A stretch of 64,000 bases of DNA from Phoronis australis. Taxonomy: Eukaryota > Phoronida > Phoronidae. Made by a program: the position numbers and the translations under genes. The stretch spans positions 891,766 through 955,765 of the forward strand of contig NMRA01000034.1 of the NCBI GenBank assembly GCA_002633005.1, in the 5' to 3' direction. Positions 1 to 11,135 of the stretch are shown here, piece by piece. Each line of letters opens with the position of its first letter. Within the stretch, counting starts at the first letter, position 1. The notes below the pieces were generated by a model. That model searched no databases. It worked only from the letters and a program-made list of their open reading frames with translations, and had not been told where the DNA came from.

Positions 1-227
1 TTTGGGTGGTTCTGTAACTAAAAACTAGATGGCATTACTGGTCGGTCAATGGGTCAATACCACAACAGTGGTCTCATCCGTATAAATGCTCGATTTGTCA
101 TGGGGCCTATATTCCAAAAAGGCCCCCCACCCCGTTATTATGGACTCGTTCTTCATTAACGCCACAGACTTAATGTCAAGCCTCTCATTTAAACGAAATG
201 AGCATGACTTGAATACAAAACACTCAC

Positions 228-3200
228 CTCCCTCACACAGCTTCATAACTACCCACAATTCCTCCTTACAAACAAACGAGGTATAGTACTGTACTACGTT
301 GTCATGGTTACATAGACTCATTGCCTGAATTTCCTTCTGCAATCAAAGAATATTGTGATCTTTAAATAAACAACATATTTGGCAAAGGGGACATTTCAAC
401 CGTGCTTAAAACTTAACTTCAATTAAATCCAAGACGTTCAAAACTTCTTTACAGGTTTATAACAACCTTAAAAGTTCAGAGAGTCTCTTCACAAAATAAA
501 TTATTTTGATGTGGATATACATGAGGGGGTTACCCAAACAGCAATAATCAATCAAAGCAGTCACTTTTCCCTTTTTTTTTTTAAAGCTGCACTTCACCCA
601 CTTTAGCTGGTTAATAATGAAAAGTGACAGTTCAAGCCAGAAGTATTCAGACAATACGACCAGGAATTCCCCCATCAACGTGGCTGTGCAGAAGCCAAAC
701 TCATGGTCAGAGTAGTCTTCTCTCTCATGACTGAGAATGAAGGGGAATTATTAGGAAAGTTAGAAAGGTGGTTAAGCCATTCTGTAATTAGACTTTTGTC
801 ACCCTAATCATTATTGCCAGTAAATTTTGTTGTTACAGAATTAACCATCATGAGGGTAAAGCAATAACTTGTCCCCAATTCTCACACTTTAGAATCCTAT
901 CACAGTTAGAAATACAATAAACACAGTCCATGGTGCTCTATCATATTGAAAGCAATACCTGGGAAGCCAGGAAGATGGGTACCCCAAATGATGACAAATC
1001 CTACCTAAGGCAATGGCGCTTTTGCCGACTAGTTGCCACTGCACTTGTTCATACAACTGACTGTTACCACAAAGTCAACACATGCACTAGAGAAAAGTAC
1101 CCACTAACACTCCTGAGGGAGTCCATCTCTCATGACACAATCGAAATTGTGGTATAGCTGAAATTATAATATAATGCGTCGACCATTTTAACTTTGTGTC
1201 AAACTTACCAACAACTCTTCAACGGTTGTGTTACACTTGTCCAAGTTGATACGTTTGATAGCACACGCCTCATTCCTCGGCAGACACACAGCTGGCTGAA
1301 CCACAGCTGTGGCCCCGCAACCTATAGAGATATACAAAAAATTGACTTTAGAATAGCCTTACATTATGAATAATTTTGGCTAATCCTGACCCAGACAGTG
1401 AAAAGATAGGGTAAAGAAATCCCAATATCTGAACACCTTGACACGAGTTGGAAGTTTAACTTCGACTCATTTTATCGGCGAACAGCAAATCCGTTACTAT
1501 GACATTTGATTAGCGACTCATGGCTAATTCTATTCTGGCTGATGTACCCATCCAATGGTAGTAAAGCAGGCGAAATTGGGAGTACAGCCTAGTCAGTGCA
1601 CACAAAGGCACTGTCACATCAAGCAAGTGCTCAGTATCACATCGAAAATGAGAAAAAAAAAACAATTGGAAACTGACAGTTCATTATTGCTCAAAACCAG
1701 GTTGCCCTTTCATGTGTTGGGCCTCAAGCGAAAACCAACTGTTTGTCCTTCCCAAGCTTAGAAGTCACTTCTAATCATAATAAGCAGCAAGGTAAGACCA
1801 GTTTTATAATGCATTATGTGTGGTCTAAACTAAAATTTAGTTTTTAGCACAAGAGACATGTGTTTAGCAGTAAACTAGTTCATTTTTCCTAAAAGAATGT
1901 TTGCATTAAATAACATGCGANAAATTAGCGTTTCTAAAATTTTCCTTGTCCGAAAGTCGCGGGGCAAAAATCCGACGTTTATGACATTGTCCGAAGTTCG
2001 AAGATCATTAAAAACAGTTTTTGGACCTTGTACGAATTTCGTGGACTATGAAAAACTCATTTCGGAAATATTAAATCTTGGTCGAAATGGCGGGCCGTCC
2101 GAAAATCACGCGACTTTACCGTATCTGTTCCTCGATCACCAGTGACTGTCACTCACTTGGCTACATAATGAGAAACTGTAACCACAGGTTGCTGGCTACT
2201 AATGTAGGCCTAAGTACTGCAAAATTCGTCAGTCGTCGATAGGTGATTTCCCGAGACTAAACGTATGATCAGACATGGGAAACCTCCGCCAAAAGCCGAG
2301 TGTTCGTTGTGCTTCAACAAAGAGTAGCACATTTTATGTCAAGAACAAACACAAGATACGCCAGTTCTTGCAACTGAATTCTAGGTTAAGTTATAAAATG
2401 AGCTATTAGAACAAGCAAATTACACAAATGGAAGGCTAATGATAGTAACCTCAGTCATGTAAATTGCGGACAAATTCCTTGCTCAAATTCGAAATTATAT
2501 CTTTGACAAGCGAACTAAGTAAGTTAAAGCACAACTGAAATCTGTCATGTTAACTATTGAGCCTCCTTGAATTCAGAGTTTTGTGATTGTTTTGAAAATT
2601 CTGTGTCAATTCACCACTCTCAAGGACAAATAAACATGATGCTTCAGAGGTTTATGCAATACCAGTCTGAGAGAGGTTCACACAGATTTTATTTGGCTTT
2701 GAGACAGCTGGAGTTGGGAGCCTACACTCGGCGAAGTTTTAGTGTCCAACCTTTGTTTCTCATATAATTGTGAATCTTCAGGGAAATTCATCTGCCTGTG
2801 GTGGTACCTAAGCTGTATTTTGATGATTTTCTTCATACAGCTAGCTGGCTGGCTAGGTCACAAAGAGTTTTCTGTTGATACTAGTCCAAAGCAAACAACG
2901 GCTTGTAGTTCAATGGAAACTATTGGCTGCTATAAATAGACCCTAACCTTGATAAGGTAAAATTTACACCATCATTGATTGTGCTGGCTTTAGTTAAGAG
3001 GTTACTTCGCACAAGCTCGGCCTTTTAGCTAATCTAGTTGTGTGGGTACAAATCCCACAAGAACCTCTGACGCAATCCAGCATTTTATCGAAAATGATTT
3101 TGCATGCAATTGCCAACTTATTCAAGCCATATCTTGGTCACATCATGTGACCTATATTTATTATTATTATTAGTTTATTTGATAAAATATATTACTATAA

Positions 3201-6200
3201 TAAAAAATACAATTTATTAAATACAAGATAAGAAATATAAAAAATAACTATGTACACTATCTGGATAACACCAGAAAGTTAAAAACTTATTTCCGTGGTG
3301 GTCCATGGACAAATTAAAGAATTGAAGAAGACAAATATTACAAATAAATAATAAAATAAAATTGTGAATAATTATATAACAGGAATGAGAGGAAGCTATA
3401 GGTGAAAATGAGCTGAAAAAGACAGTAGGATGAAGTGACATGACAGATGACAAAATAAATAAATAAATAAATAAATCAAGAGTTATCACCTCTCTCAATA
3501 AGGCTAAATAGATATTGTTTGATTTGTCGTTCAAATAAAAATATTTAAATCTGTAATGTCTCTCAGGAGGCCAGGAAGTGAATTCCACTTAACTATGGTT
3601 GAATTTAAAAAAGTTTTATATCCATGTGATTCGACTCTTGGCTGAATAAAACCATGATTGCACTCCTAGTACTGTGAGAATGGCATGCTTTAAATGCTGA
3701 AAAGCGATCGAGGAGATAACTTAGGGCATTGCCATGAACAATTTTATGAATGAGCTTGAGTTGGCTAACTCAATTTTCAATATTTAGCCACCCCAGAGAC
3801 TGAAAATGATGAAAACTAATGTGAATACGAGGGTGTAAACTGAGTACATATCTAATTAATTTGTGTTGATACACTTGGAACTATTAGTGAAGATAAGTAT
3901 TTAAAATGTAACACCAGCATAATAAACAAAGGAATTATTAATGAATTGCACAGCGTTTTACCAGACCAAAGGTCTTTGCAATCTCAATACCTGTAAATGA
4001 ACTAACAGATTTGGCTGTCTCCTCAAAAGAGCTTGTAATCCATTTGGAGACCAAGATAACCTAAAGAAGAGCATCACTGCCATGATTACAAGTTACATTA
4101 ATATCAACATAGTTTGATTTACTAAAAATAATTGATAGGGTTTTACCAATATGAAGAGATGGTTTGTCATTGATAAACCAACTCCATAGGTTACTGAGTC
4201 CTGAGTAAAAGTCTGCTCAATAACCGAGACGTTCTTATGGGAAAATGTAAGGCAGAATCATCTGCATACAAAACAAGAGCAACGCAGAGCGTTGAAATGC
4301 ACCCACAATTGCACTGTATACGGTATCCTTCCAGGGTTGTTTACTGGTACCATAAAGTGGCCAGTAGAGGGCATATATGTAGTATGTTGTACTTTGCAAA
4401 ATGGAAAGGCATGGTCATTGTCTCCTCAATAGGCTAGGGGCAAAATGTGAGTGATCTTCATAATACAAGCACATCATATACATCAGTTGCTTAAAGCACC
4501 ACAGAAACATAGAATTAAAAACAAATTTACCAACATACGAGATTAGCACAGCATTAGAATGCCAGAAACAAATTTCTACTTGGAACTTTTCCTTCATAGT
4601 CACGAAGTAACACAAAGTATACACCTGAAGACCTATGNACACTTGGAGCTATTAGTGAAGATAAGTATTTAAACTGTAACACCAGCATAATAAACAAAGG
4701 AATTATTAATGAATTGCACAGCGTTTTACCAGACCAAAGGTCTTAGCAATCTCAAAACCTGTAAATAAATTTTAGTCTACAATTTCATTTCTTACTAACA
4801 GATTTGGCTGTCTCCTCAAAAGAGCTTGTAATCCATTTGGAGACCAAGATAACCTAAAGAAGAACATCACTGCCATGGTTACAAGTTACATTAATATCAA
4901 CATAGTTTGATTTACTAAAAATAATTGATAGGGTTTTACCAATATGAAGGGATGGTTTGTCGTTGATAAACCAATTACAAAGGTTATTGAGTTCATGAGT
5001 AAAAGTCTGCTCAAAAACCGAGACGTTCTTATGGGAAAATATAAGGCAGAATCATCTGCATACAGAAAAATACAATCAACTGCAGATTGCATGCCATTAA
5101 CATACAAAAGAAATAACACGGGCCCATGCTCTATTGGTCATTCATCGTAAGAAGATAATACTAAAATAATAAGAGGATAAAAATACAACAAATGTAAAAT
5201 ATGCTTTAGCCAAAGGCTAATATCCAGCATGGTCCTAATCCAAAAGAAGGATAAACTTCGCACGCTTAAAGTGATGAGGAACAAACAAATTTGTAATGGA
5301 TAAATTTACAATGTGACAAAGGTAGAGCCACGGTAACATCACGGCCTATCAAGAAGCGAGAAGGGATGTTGTTAAGACCAATGCTTTTGTTAATCTTTCA
5401 GAAGAGTGCAGACGTCATCAGACTGGTAATAGTGTTAAATATTATATGGTTTGGTTAACCCAGATTTGTTTTGGGAAACACAAATGTTAAAGATCTATTT
5501 TGCATGCTCCTAACTATGCTAATGCATAGCAGGAGCTAAACGACAATGCTATTTGAACATGATCTACGCTAAACAAAGTGCAGTTGTGTTCATTTACAAC
5601 TTGTAAATGTGAAAATAAAAAAATTTGCAAATAAGTGACACTTGCACTAATGACGTACCTTGGGGGCTCACATAGTTTTATTCCCCAACACCACATCACG
5701 ATACTTGCTGGACACGGTTGAGTGATTTACGGCGGATCATTTTCGACACAAAACTTGTTTTAAAAAACATTTGGCTATTTTCAATCATGTACTTCATAAT
5801 TCACATCGTCACTATATCCAACTACTTTGACCAAGGAATCACAGAGATAAGGAATAAATGTGGAAGTTCCACTTTAATATCACCAAGTAAAATGACCTCC
5901 TGGTTGGCTTCAATCAGTGAAAGGTGGATTAAAAATTTGTTGTTAGATGGTGGTCCATTATAAAAGGCTTGGGTTTTTGCAGGTGGATCTCGATAAAGAT
6001 GGCTTCTGCATTAGACTGGAGATCAGGATGGATATTATAGATTAAATCATTTCTCATGTACAAACATCCTCCATGTCTTGAGCAATCTTTGATTTTGCAA
6101 TCGGCCAAATCACAATCAAGGTCCATATTCAGTGGCCACTTTTGGTGAAAATGAAGGTTGTCATATAACTGTAAAAGCTGGTTATTTTCAAATACCATCA

Positions 6201-9200
6201 TTCCAGTAACAACTTTTTCAAAAACTTTATTGATGCTATTTGCCAAGTTTACAATACATGCACCAGTTGGTCAAAATCGTTAAAGCAATGCTAGGCCCCG
6301 TGTTCCACTTGTAAACAGTAAAAAATGGTACTGGTTGGGGGGGGGGTACGTACACTACGTACAGTCAATCAACGTCAAATTTTGACTAAGTTACAAATGT
6401 ATGGGATGGTCTCGAGTTTTGTGCTGCCTCTACTTGTTGGTTTGTTGCAAGTTGAAGTTGTCTTGAGAGATAGAGAACCTGGCTCTGCAACATCAGTTGT
6501 CACATGACGTGTCTTCTAGGATTTTCAGTACTAGCCAAGTCCTGTGTGGCATTTTATTGTCCACAAATTTGATAATATCCATCGGTTTTTTTTGCCAGAC
6601 TGTATTCATTTTGGAAATATCAGTACTGTTCATGAGAACAGCAGCTGTATGTAAAAATTCTTGTGGGCAATACTTTATAGCACAGAGGTTGAAAGTACGT
6701 ACACTACATTTCAATGACTTTTCAGATTTATAAAAAATGATTAAAATCTACTGAGAGTTAGTTCATTTACCAATATTCAAAGAGAACAAATAAAAAGTAC
6801 AACATGCAGTCATGTGCATATCTGTCTGTCATTCTTTGAAAACAGGCACATGTTAAAATATAGGGGTACGTACACTACATAAATGCTAATATTTCACTCA
6901 AAACAAATGTATTTGTAATTAACACCCTTTTAACCTAGCATTTTTAATGGAGGAAGCTGTCTGTTACAAGTGTTGTTTACTTTCCGTGTAATATTTTTGT
7001 TTCGTGGAATTTATTCACATGGGGGTACGTACACTACACAGGGGTACGTACACTACATTTCAACGACATGTCAGGTTTGTAACTAAATACTAAGAATCTA
7101 CTGAGAGTTAGTTGATTTACTCAATCAATTCAAAGAGAAAAAGTAAAAAGCACAGCATTCATGTGCATATCTGCCATACTTTGAAAATAGGCACAAATTA
7201 AAATATGGGGGTACGTACACTGCACAAATGCTAATATTTCACTCAAAACAAATGTATTGGAAATAAACACTCTTTAAACTTAACATTTTTAAGGAAGGAA
7301 ACTGTCTATGACCACTGTTGCTCACTTACCAAGTGATATTTTAATTCCATGGCATTTGTAAACATGGGGGTACGTACACTACAAAAGGGGGTACGTACAC
7401 TTCATCACTGTTTCTGCATCACATGGTAACATAATGTTGTATAGCCATTTATTTTTCTTTGGTGATAATAAGCACCATGTTGTTATTTAAAAGGCAATAA
7501 TTTCATTTGCAATGACCATTTGTATTTCTGAATTCCACCTGGGGGTACGTACACTACATTTTGTTAGCCTTTTTGGCCCATTTTCAACAGCAGAACCCAT
7601 TCAATATCCAAACTTTGGGTATGTTTAGATATTGAATAATTTGCTATGTTGCCTAGGCTGACATATTTTGCAGTTCTTTTCGTTACAGAGTGTGAACTTT
7701 AGTTTTTAACCTTCTTTACAGTAGGTGAGGGTTAGAAACACAGAATTTACAAATTTCCTAACGAGTGCCTGTTTTATGATGAACCCTGCCATTTCTCAAT
7801 GATTAAGCACAACTTCATCTAATTGACTCTGAAAGTGACTCAAGTTATTCCCAGACATATCTAAACAATTGATTGCTTGATAAAATAAATTTCTTTTCTA
7901 CTCTTGACAGTTGAAAACTGTTATTTTTAAAAAGACCACTCGTAACACTAAAAATGCATGAAATTCATAGACAAAAACATGCATAAATTTCTCAAACATT
8001 GTCCGATTTTGATGAATCTTTTTTTAATTTGCACATCTAAATAACTCTTTGCATAATGAGATTCAGTTGGCATCTGGTAAGTGACCAAAAAAATCAACTC
8101 TTGAATATGGACCTTGATTGTGATTTAGCCGAAATGCTAGTAGTCAATGAAGATATCGCTGTCCGTAAGTGAATCATCAAGCCATGTCTCAGACCTTGCA
8201 ACACAAGCAGTTGTATACTGCTTGCAGAACAATTGTATCTCAGTCAATTTGGGTAGAAGAGAGCGGGTATTTAGATGGGCCTTTTTTTCTTAAAAGGAAT
8301 AAATGGGTCGGCAGACACATCACTATCAGGCTCAGCATGACTGGACTTCTAAAACGCAAGATGACCGCCCCCATTGAGTAAAATGTGATTATTCCGCCAC
8401 ACAGAAACTCCAATGAAGAGTCCAATATACTGCAAAAACAACCGCTGAAGTGTATGAAGCTCCTATAAGGGGTTTCACGGTTTCTACTGGGGCCAGCTAG
8501 AGACGGTGATCCCTGTCTATGAGTTAGTCGTCCTGCTAGCGCTATTGTCAAGATATAACTCAGAACCACTGCGTGTTACAAAGACGGTAGACCTCAAAAT
8601 TTCACAGAGACCCCACCCCGGTAGTTCTGCTCCTCACTTCATGTCGTGGTGAAACTCATATGAAAAAGAAGAGCTAACAACCGGCAGGCTAGGCATTGAC
8701 CATCGCCTCTGTTGGCCCGAAGCAGAGGCGATGCAGAGGTTATAGGCGCTCTGTACGCCAGAAGCTTTTCGGCGAATTATGCCTCGCACCGACTAAACCA
8801 TCAAAGTCACGTTGTTATAAATACCTTTTGCGCATAGAGGAACACCTTAGGAGGTTGTCGATGTGTTTAATTCCTTCCAACTCGAACAAATACTCCCATT
8901 ATGAAACTTTTTCTTCGAGCAGTCCCTATTTCAGTTCCCAAAATCGTGAAATCAACTTTTTCATTTTTTTAACCAGGCCGAAGGTCAGAAGTTGTGGACC
9001 TACCGGCGAACTTTGAAAGCTGAAGTTCCCGCCCTTCGCGTACGTGCTGCCGGGAACCAGCCGTGCATTTGCCGTGTTGTTAAACATTAAAATGTCAAAT
9101 ATGTGCAAAAAGACTATTAAATGTCATATCAACAGCATTTGGTTTTATCAAATACAAACAATGATTCATTGAAATACAATCAGTTTCAAGTAACACCAAT

Positions 9201-9820
9201 TAAAGACAAGTATAAGTGGTGGCATTTTGGAAACGAACATTTGACTGACAAGACCGCAATGGCTCACCTTTGGCCTATTTAAAGATTGAGGTCATGAATT
9301 CACATCACCTAGCGAGCGCGGTATGAATTGGAGCGTGCGCAGTATAAAAATGGTGAGTTCACGATTTTGGGAACTGAAATAGGGACTGCTCGAAGAAAAA
9401 GTTTCATAACGGGAGTATTTGTTCGAGTTGGAAGGAATTAAACACATCGACAACCTCCTAAGGTGTTCCTCTATGCGCAAAAGGTATTTATAACAACGTG
9501 ACTTTGATGGTTTAGTCGGTGCGAGGCATAATTCGCCGAAAAGCTTCCGGCGTACAGAGCGCCTATAGCCTCTGCATCGCCTCTGCTTCGGGCCAACAGA
9601 GGCGATGGTCATTGCCTACCGGCAGGCGTGCATTTTATGACATCTTTCGTGAGTGTGTGTGCGTAGTGTCGACAGGTAGGGACTCGCCGAGAATTTCGTT
9701 GGGTATATGTTATTTACTAGTAAGCATATTTGGAACGATGAACACTCATGTCAATTGCTTACCGATAACATCTTTCAACTCATAATCTTCACGTTGATTT
9801 GGCCAAGCAGCTTCCGCCAT
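228..9820 (-). CDS. OXSR1: OXSR1/STK39 (OSR1/SPAK)-type Ste20 kinase, 5' part, three exons, continues off the left edge
   Basis: Three minus-strand exons join in phase: 9763-9820 (58 bp, start codon at 9820, ends phase 1), 1209-1321 (113 bp) and 228-336 (109 bp, ends phase 1). All borders are clean AG/GT sites (GTAAGC, GTAAGT, GTGAGT donors). They encode about the first 93 residues: a short N-terminus ending EDYELKDVI, then the glycine-rich loop with GATAVVQ, the ATP-binding lysine in ACAIKR (about residue 42), and [18 protein letters not shown] followed by the hinge strand ELWVVMKL. This is the distinctive start of OSR1/SPAK kinases, which are activated by WNK kinases and phosphorylate cation-chloride cotransporters in the cytoplasm. 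The rest of the kinase domain and the C-terminal RFxV-binding domain should lie beyond position 1. Invertebrates usually have one gene for the vertebrate OXSR1/STK39 pair, so the symbol is for the family. Intron 1 is 8.4 kb and full of repeats. The exon assignment is very secure; nothing looks broken. Confidence 0.95.
337..1208 (-). other. Intron 2 of the OXSR1-like gene
   Basis: This 872-bp AT-rich stretch separates two kinase exons. I see poly-T and poly-A runs but no exon, RNA gene or recognisable mobile element. The short open frames in it have no family resemblance I can name. Confidence 0.7.
1560..1840. mobile_element. MITE-like copy, family with TTTAGACCA ends
   Basis: The right part (about 1750-1838) has the family's internal AAGTCACTTCTAATC segment, then GACCAGTTTTATAATGCAT and the terminal GTGGTCTAAACT. 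Better copies are at about 14595-14830 and 41245-41490. The left part is diverged, so the boundary there is approximate. No open frame belongs to it. Confidence 0.5.
3868..4271 (-). repeat. Duplicate of the LINE C-terminal segment
   Basis: This stretch is nearly identical to 4639-5065, apart from about 30 bp missing after CCTGTAAAT and a few substitutions. The two copies are separated by the 4272-4637 element. It may be two LINE copies, a local duplication or an assembly artefact; the ambiguous base at 4638 falls exactly on the junction. Confidence 0.8.
4272..4637 (+). repeat. GAGCAACGCAGAGCGTT element, copy 1
   Basis: It begins AACAAGAGCAACGCAGAGCG, where AACGC-AGA-GCGTT can form a small hairpin, and continues to CACCTGAAGACCTATG. 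A nearly identical copy is at 30379-30744 and a related start is at about 29170. It carries one CTCF-core-like site (GTGGCCAGTAGAGGGC, about 4362-4377). No coding capacity is seen. Confidence 0.75.
4886..5125 (-). pseudogene. LINE reverse transcriptase fragment with YADD
   Basis: Reading the minus strand gives [17 protein letters not shown] followed by [11 protein letters not shown]. The catalytic YADD aspartates of the RT palm are present. Downstream frames that should continue toward the thumb are disrupted. This is the best-preserved part of the LINE. Confidence 0.8.
5929..6120 (-). pseudogene. LINE endonuclease fragment
   Basis: The minus-strand frame contains [15 protein letters not shown], then [15 protein letters not shown]. 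This matches the GGVxLYIRxDL and ExIWIEI...KPF blocks of apurinic-type endonucleases in LINE ORF2. The following YRPP block is missing or altered. It is a remnant of the element described at 3160-6250. Confidence 0.7.
6344..7558 (+). repeat. Tandem array with nine copies of GGGGTACGTACACTACA
   Basis: The motif, or a one- to two-base variant, occurs at about 6344, 6694, 6863, 7022, 7041, 7207, 7367, 7387 and 7542, always on the plus strand. Two pairs sit only about 20 bp apart. It is embedded in a larger tandem repeat of about 350 bp (about 6706-7055 and 7056-7403, followed by a partial unit). The motif is conserved better than the DNA between copies. It contains the palindrome GTACGTAC. I know no named factor for it. 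Confidence 0.85.
8697..9611. repeat. Large inverted repeat, 254-bp arms, 407-bp spacer
   Basis: The arm at 8697-8950 and the reverse complement of 9358-9611 are the same length and differ at only about three positions. Each arm carries at its outer end a hairpin with an 11-bp perfect stem (CATCGCCTCTG / CAGAGGCGATG, left copy 8701-8733). Similarity goes a little further outward (CCGGCAGGC-type sequence). A TATA-like GTATAAAAATG lies just inside the right arm. It could be a foldback mobile element or a recent inverted duplication of a small unit. It matches no structural RNA that I recognise. It lies 150 bp into intron 1 of the kinase gene. Confidence 0.9.
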
Positions 9821-10060
9821 CTTTCAATTGCGAAAACGTACTGAAGAGGTCGCTTTCAATTTCCTATGCAGCAGCCATACAACGTACAAGTACCGCACTC
9901 GAAATCAGACTATATTATCAAGGAGTGTAATACTACTACACTCCTTGATATTATCATACTGAGGGTACCCCGGCAGCCTAAACTCAAGCACGGCGGTGGT
10001 GAATAACCGCACCTTCGAGAAATATTTTTTGGAATGCAGGTGCAGTGTTTCGGCACCCCA
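9821..10060 (-). promoter_or_regulatory. Probable promoter and 5' UTR region of the OXSR1-like gene
   Basis: This is the stretch directly upstream of the kinase start codon. It holds a perfect 13-bp inverted repeat, ATCAAGGAGTGTA (9917-9929) and its complement (9937-9949), with a 7-nt loop. I see no TATA box at a convincing distance. The promoter call rests only on position. Confidence 0.4.
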
Positions 10061-11135
10061 TGTGGAGAATTTCCCGCTTAACTCTGGTCATCGTTCAGAT
10101 TCCCTTAGCCAAATAGATAGCTTTTATGATGCCTAATCAGCTCGCCCTTTGTGTTGTTGTAGAAGTGAGCTAATGAAGTGGAAAGGTAATAGCTCGCACT
10201 ACCATCTCAAAAATGATGGTTGTTATTCACACCCAAATTGGTTTTCTCTGGCATTTGCACAGAGTTACAGCCTGTGCAACTGTGGAGAGTAATTTTAACT
10301 TGGTAGTCCTACATTTTAAATATTACAAAATGACTATAAAAGTTAATTTGCGTTTATCTTGACAAAGGGCCTCTTCTCAAAGGAACGAAGATTTTATTGA
10401 ATGTGTTTCATACCGGTTTTCGTTATTTCATTTTTAACTTGTCTTTTTTTCTTACCGGGGGAGCGGGTTGATATCTTTTTATTGTATTTTTAAACTTGAA
10501 ATACCAAAACAGTGGTAGATTTTGATCGCCAGCGAAACTTAATTAGGTAAGTTAATTGTGAACCCATCCCTGAACGTTCCAGATTACACGGGCAGCTACA
10601 CGTAAGATTTCACTGGCAACGAACAAAACCTCACGTGGTGTCATTGGCTCAAGTTTAAACTTTATTAGAACTCAAATCAAGAAATATATATACAGAAAAG
10701 TGCAAATGAATATAACCAAACTGAAGATTTGGAATCTCAGGACAATTTCGGTTGCACTGACTACGTACCGGTAACTATTCTAGCTTTTTGTCAGTCAGTC
10801 ATAAAAATGGAGAGTGGGCACAAATTAGGTACAGCTGTTTCCTTGTAAAAATCTGGTTAAACGAAAGAATATAGAAAGAATAATCCATGTGATATTGCTA
10901 ACTCTGAGCAACGTTTGTAAATCCACCGAGCGTATCAATGCGCACGGTCGGTTATCTTCAATCGTAACCAATGTTTCTAGTTTTTAGCTTAGTTACTTCA
11001 CCAATTTAAAAATCGAAAACCTAACTTAGTTGGTGTTCGTTTTTAACGAAAAATATTGGTTAATGTATTTTGAACATTCGCCATTATGTACAGGAAAAGA
11101 TGCTTCCTTGTAAGCATATTATTCACGGTATGCGG
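10061..11135. repeat. Dispersed repeat of about 1.1 kb, copy 1
   Basis: It runs from TGTGGAGAATTTCCCG to ATTATTCACGGTATG and aligns throughout with 55280-56465, with clear divergence and small indels. Shared landmarks include CCAAATTGGTTTTCTCTG and TTCGCCATTATGTACAG. No coding frame or terminal inverted repeat was found, so the class is unknown. The other copy sits inside a transposon, which supports mobility. Confidence 0.75.

Larger units (their letters stand above)
3160..6250 (-). mobile_element. Decayed LINE (non-LTR retrotransposon), minus strand
   Basis: Fragments of one non-LTR element lie in the right order on the minus strand: an endonuclease piece (5929-6120), a reverse transcriptase piece with YADD (4886-5125), C-terminal pieces, and at about 3480-3590 the usual end with [14 protein letters not shown]. 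It closes with A/T-rich short repeats (TTTA units near 3450-3475 and TAA units near 3160-3175), typical of a LINE 3' tail. Frames are broken by stops and shifts, and the spacing between endonuclease and RT is far too short, so there is an internal deletion. The style fits the CR1/L2-like clades, but the clade is not certain. It cannot be active. Confidence 0.75.
1322..9762 (-). other. Intron 1 of the OXSR1-like gene (repeat-rich)
   Basis: The intron is 8.4 kb. It contains a MITE copy (about 1560-1840), an ambiguous base at 1921, LINE remnants (3160-6250), an iterated-motif array (6344-7558) and a large inverted repeat (8697-9611), each listed separately. In 1842-3160 and 7560-8690 I see only AT-rich sequence without a recognisable element. 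First introns of this size often hold enhancers, but nothing here proves that. Confidence 0.8.

Noticed and set aside
1897-2145. 82-codon plus-strand frame in kinase intron 1
   Set aside because: It includes an ambiguous base, has no recognisable motif and no splice or start context.
2997-3069. tRNA-like segment: 7-bp complementary ends and a B-box-like GGGTACAAATCCCAC
   Set aside because: D and anticodon arms do not fold and there are extra bases between the T stem and acceptor stem; at most a decayed tRNA-derived SINE.
8696-9016. 106-codon frame present in both arms of the inverted repeat
   Set aside because: The identity simply reflects the near-identical DNA; two of the three differences change the residue and no family is recognised.
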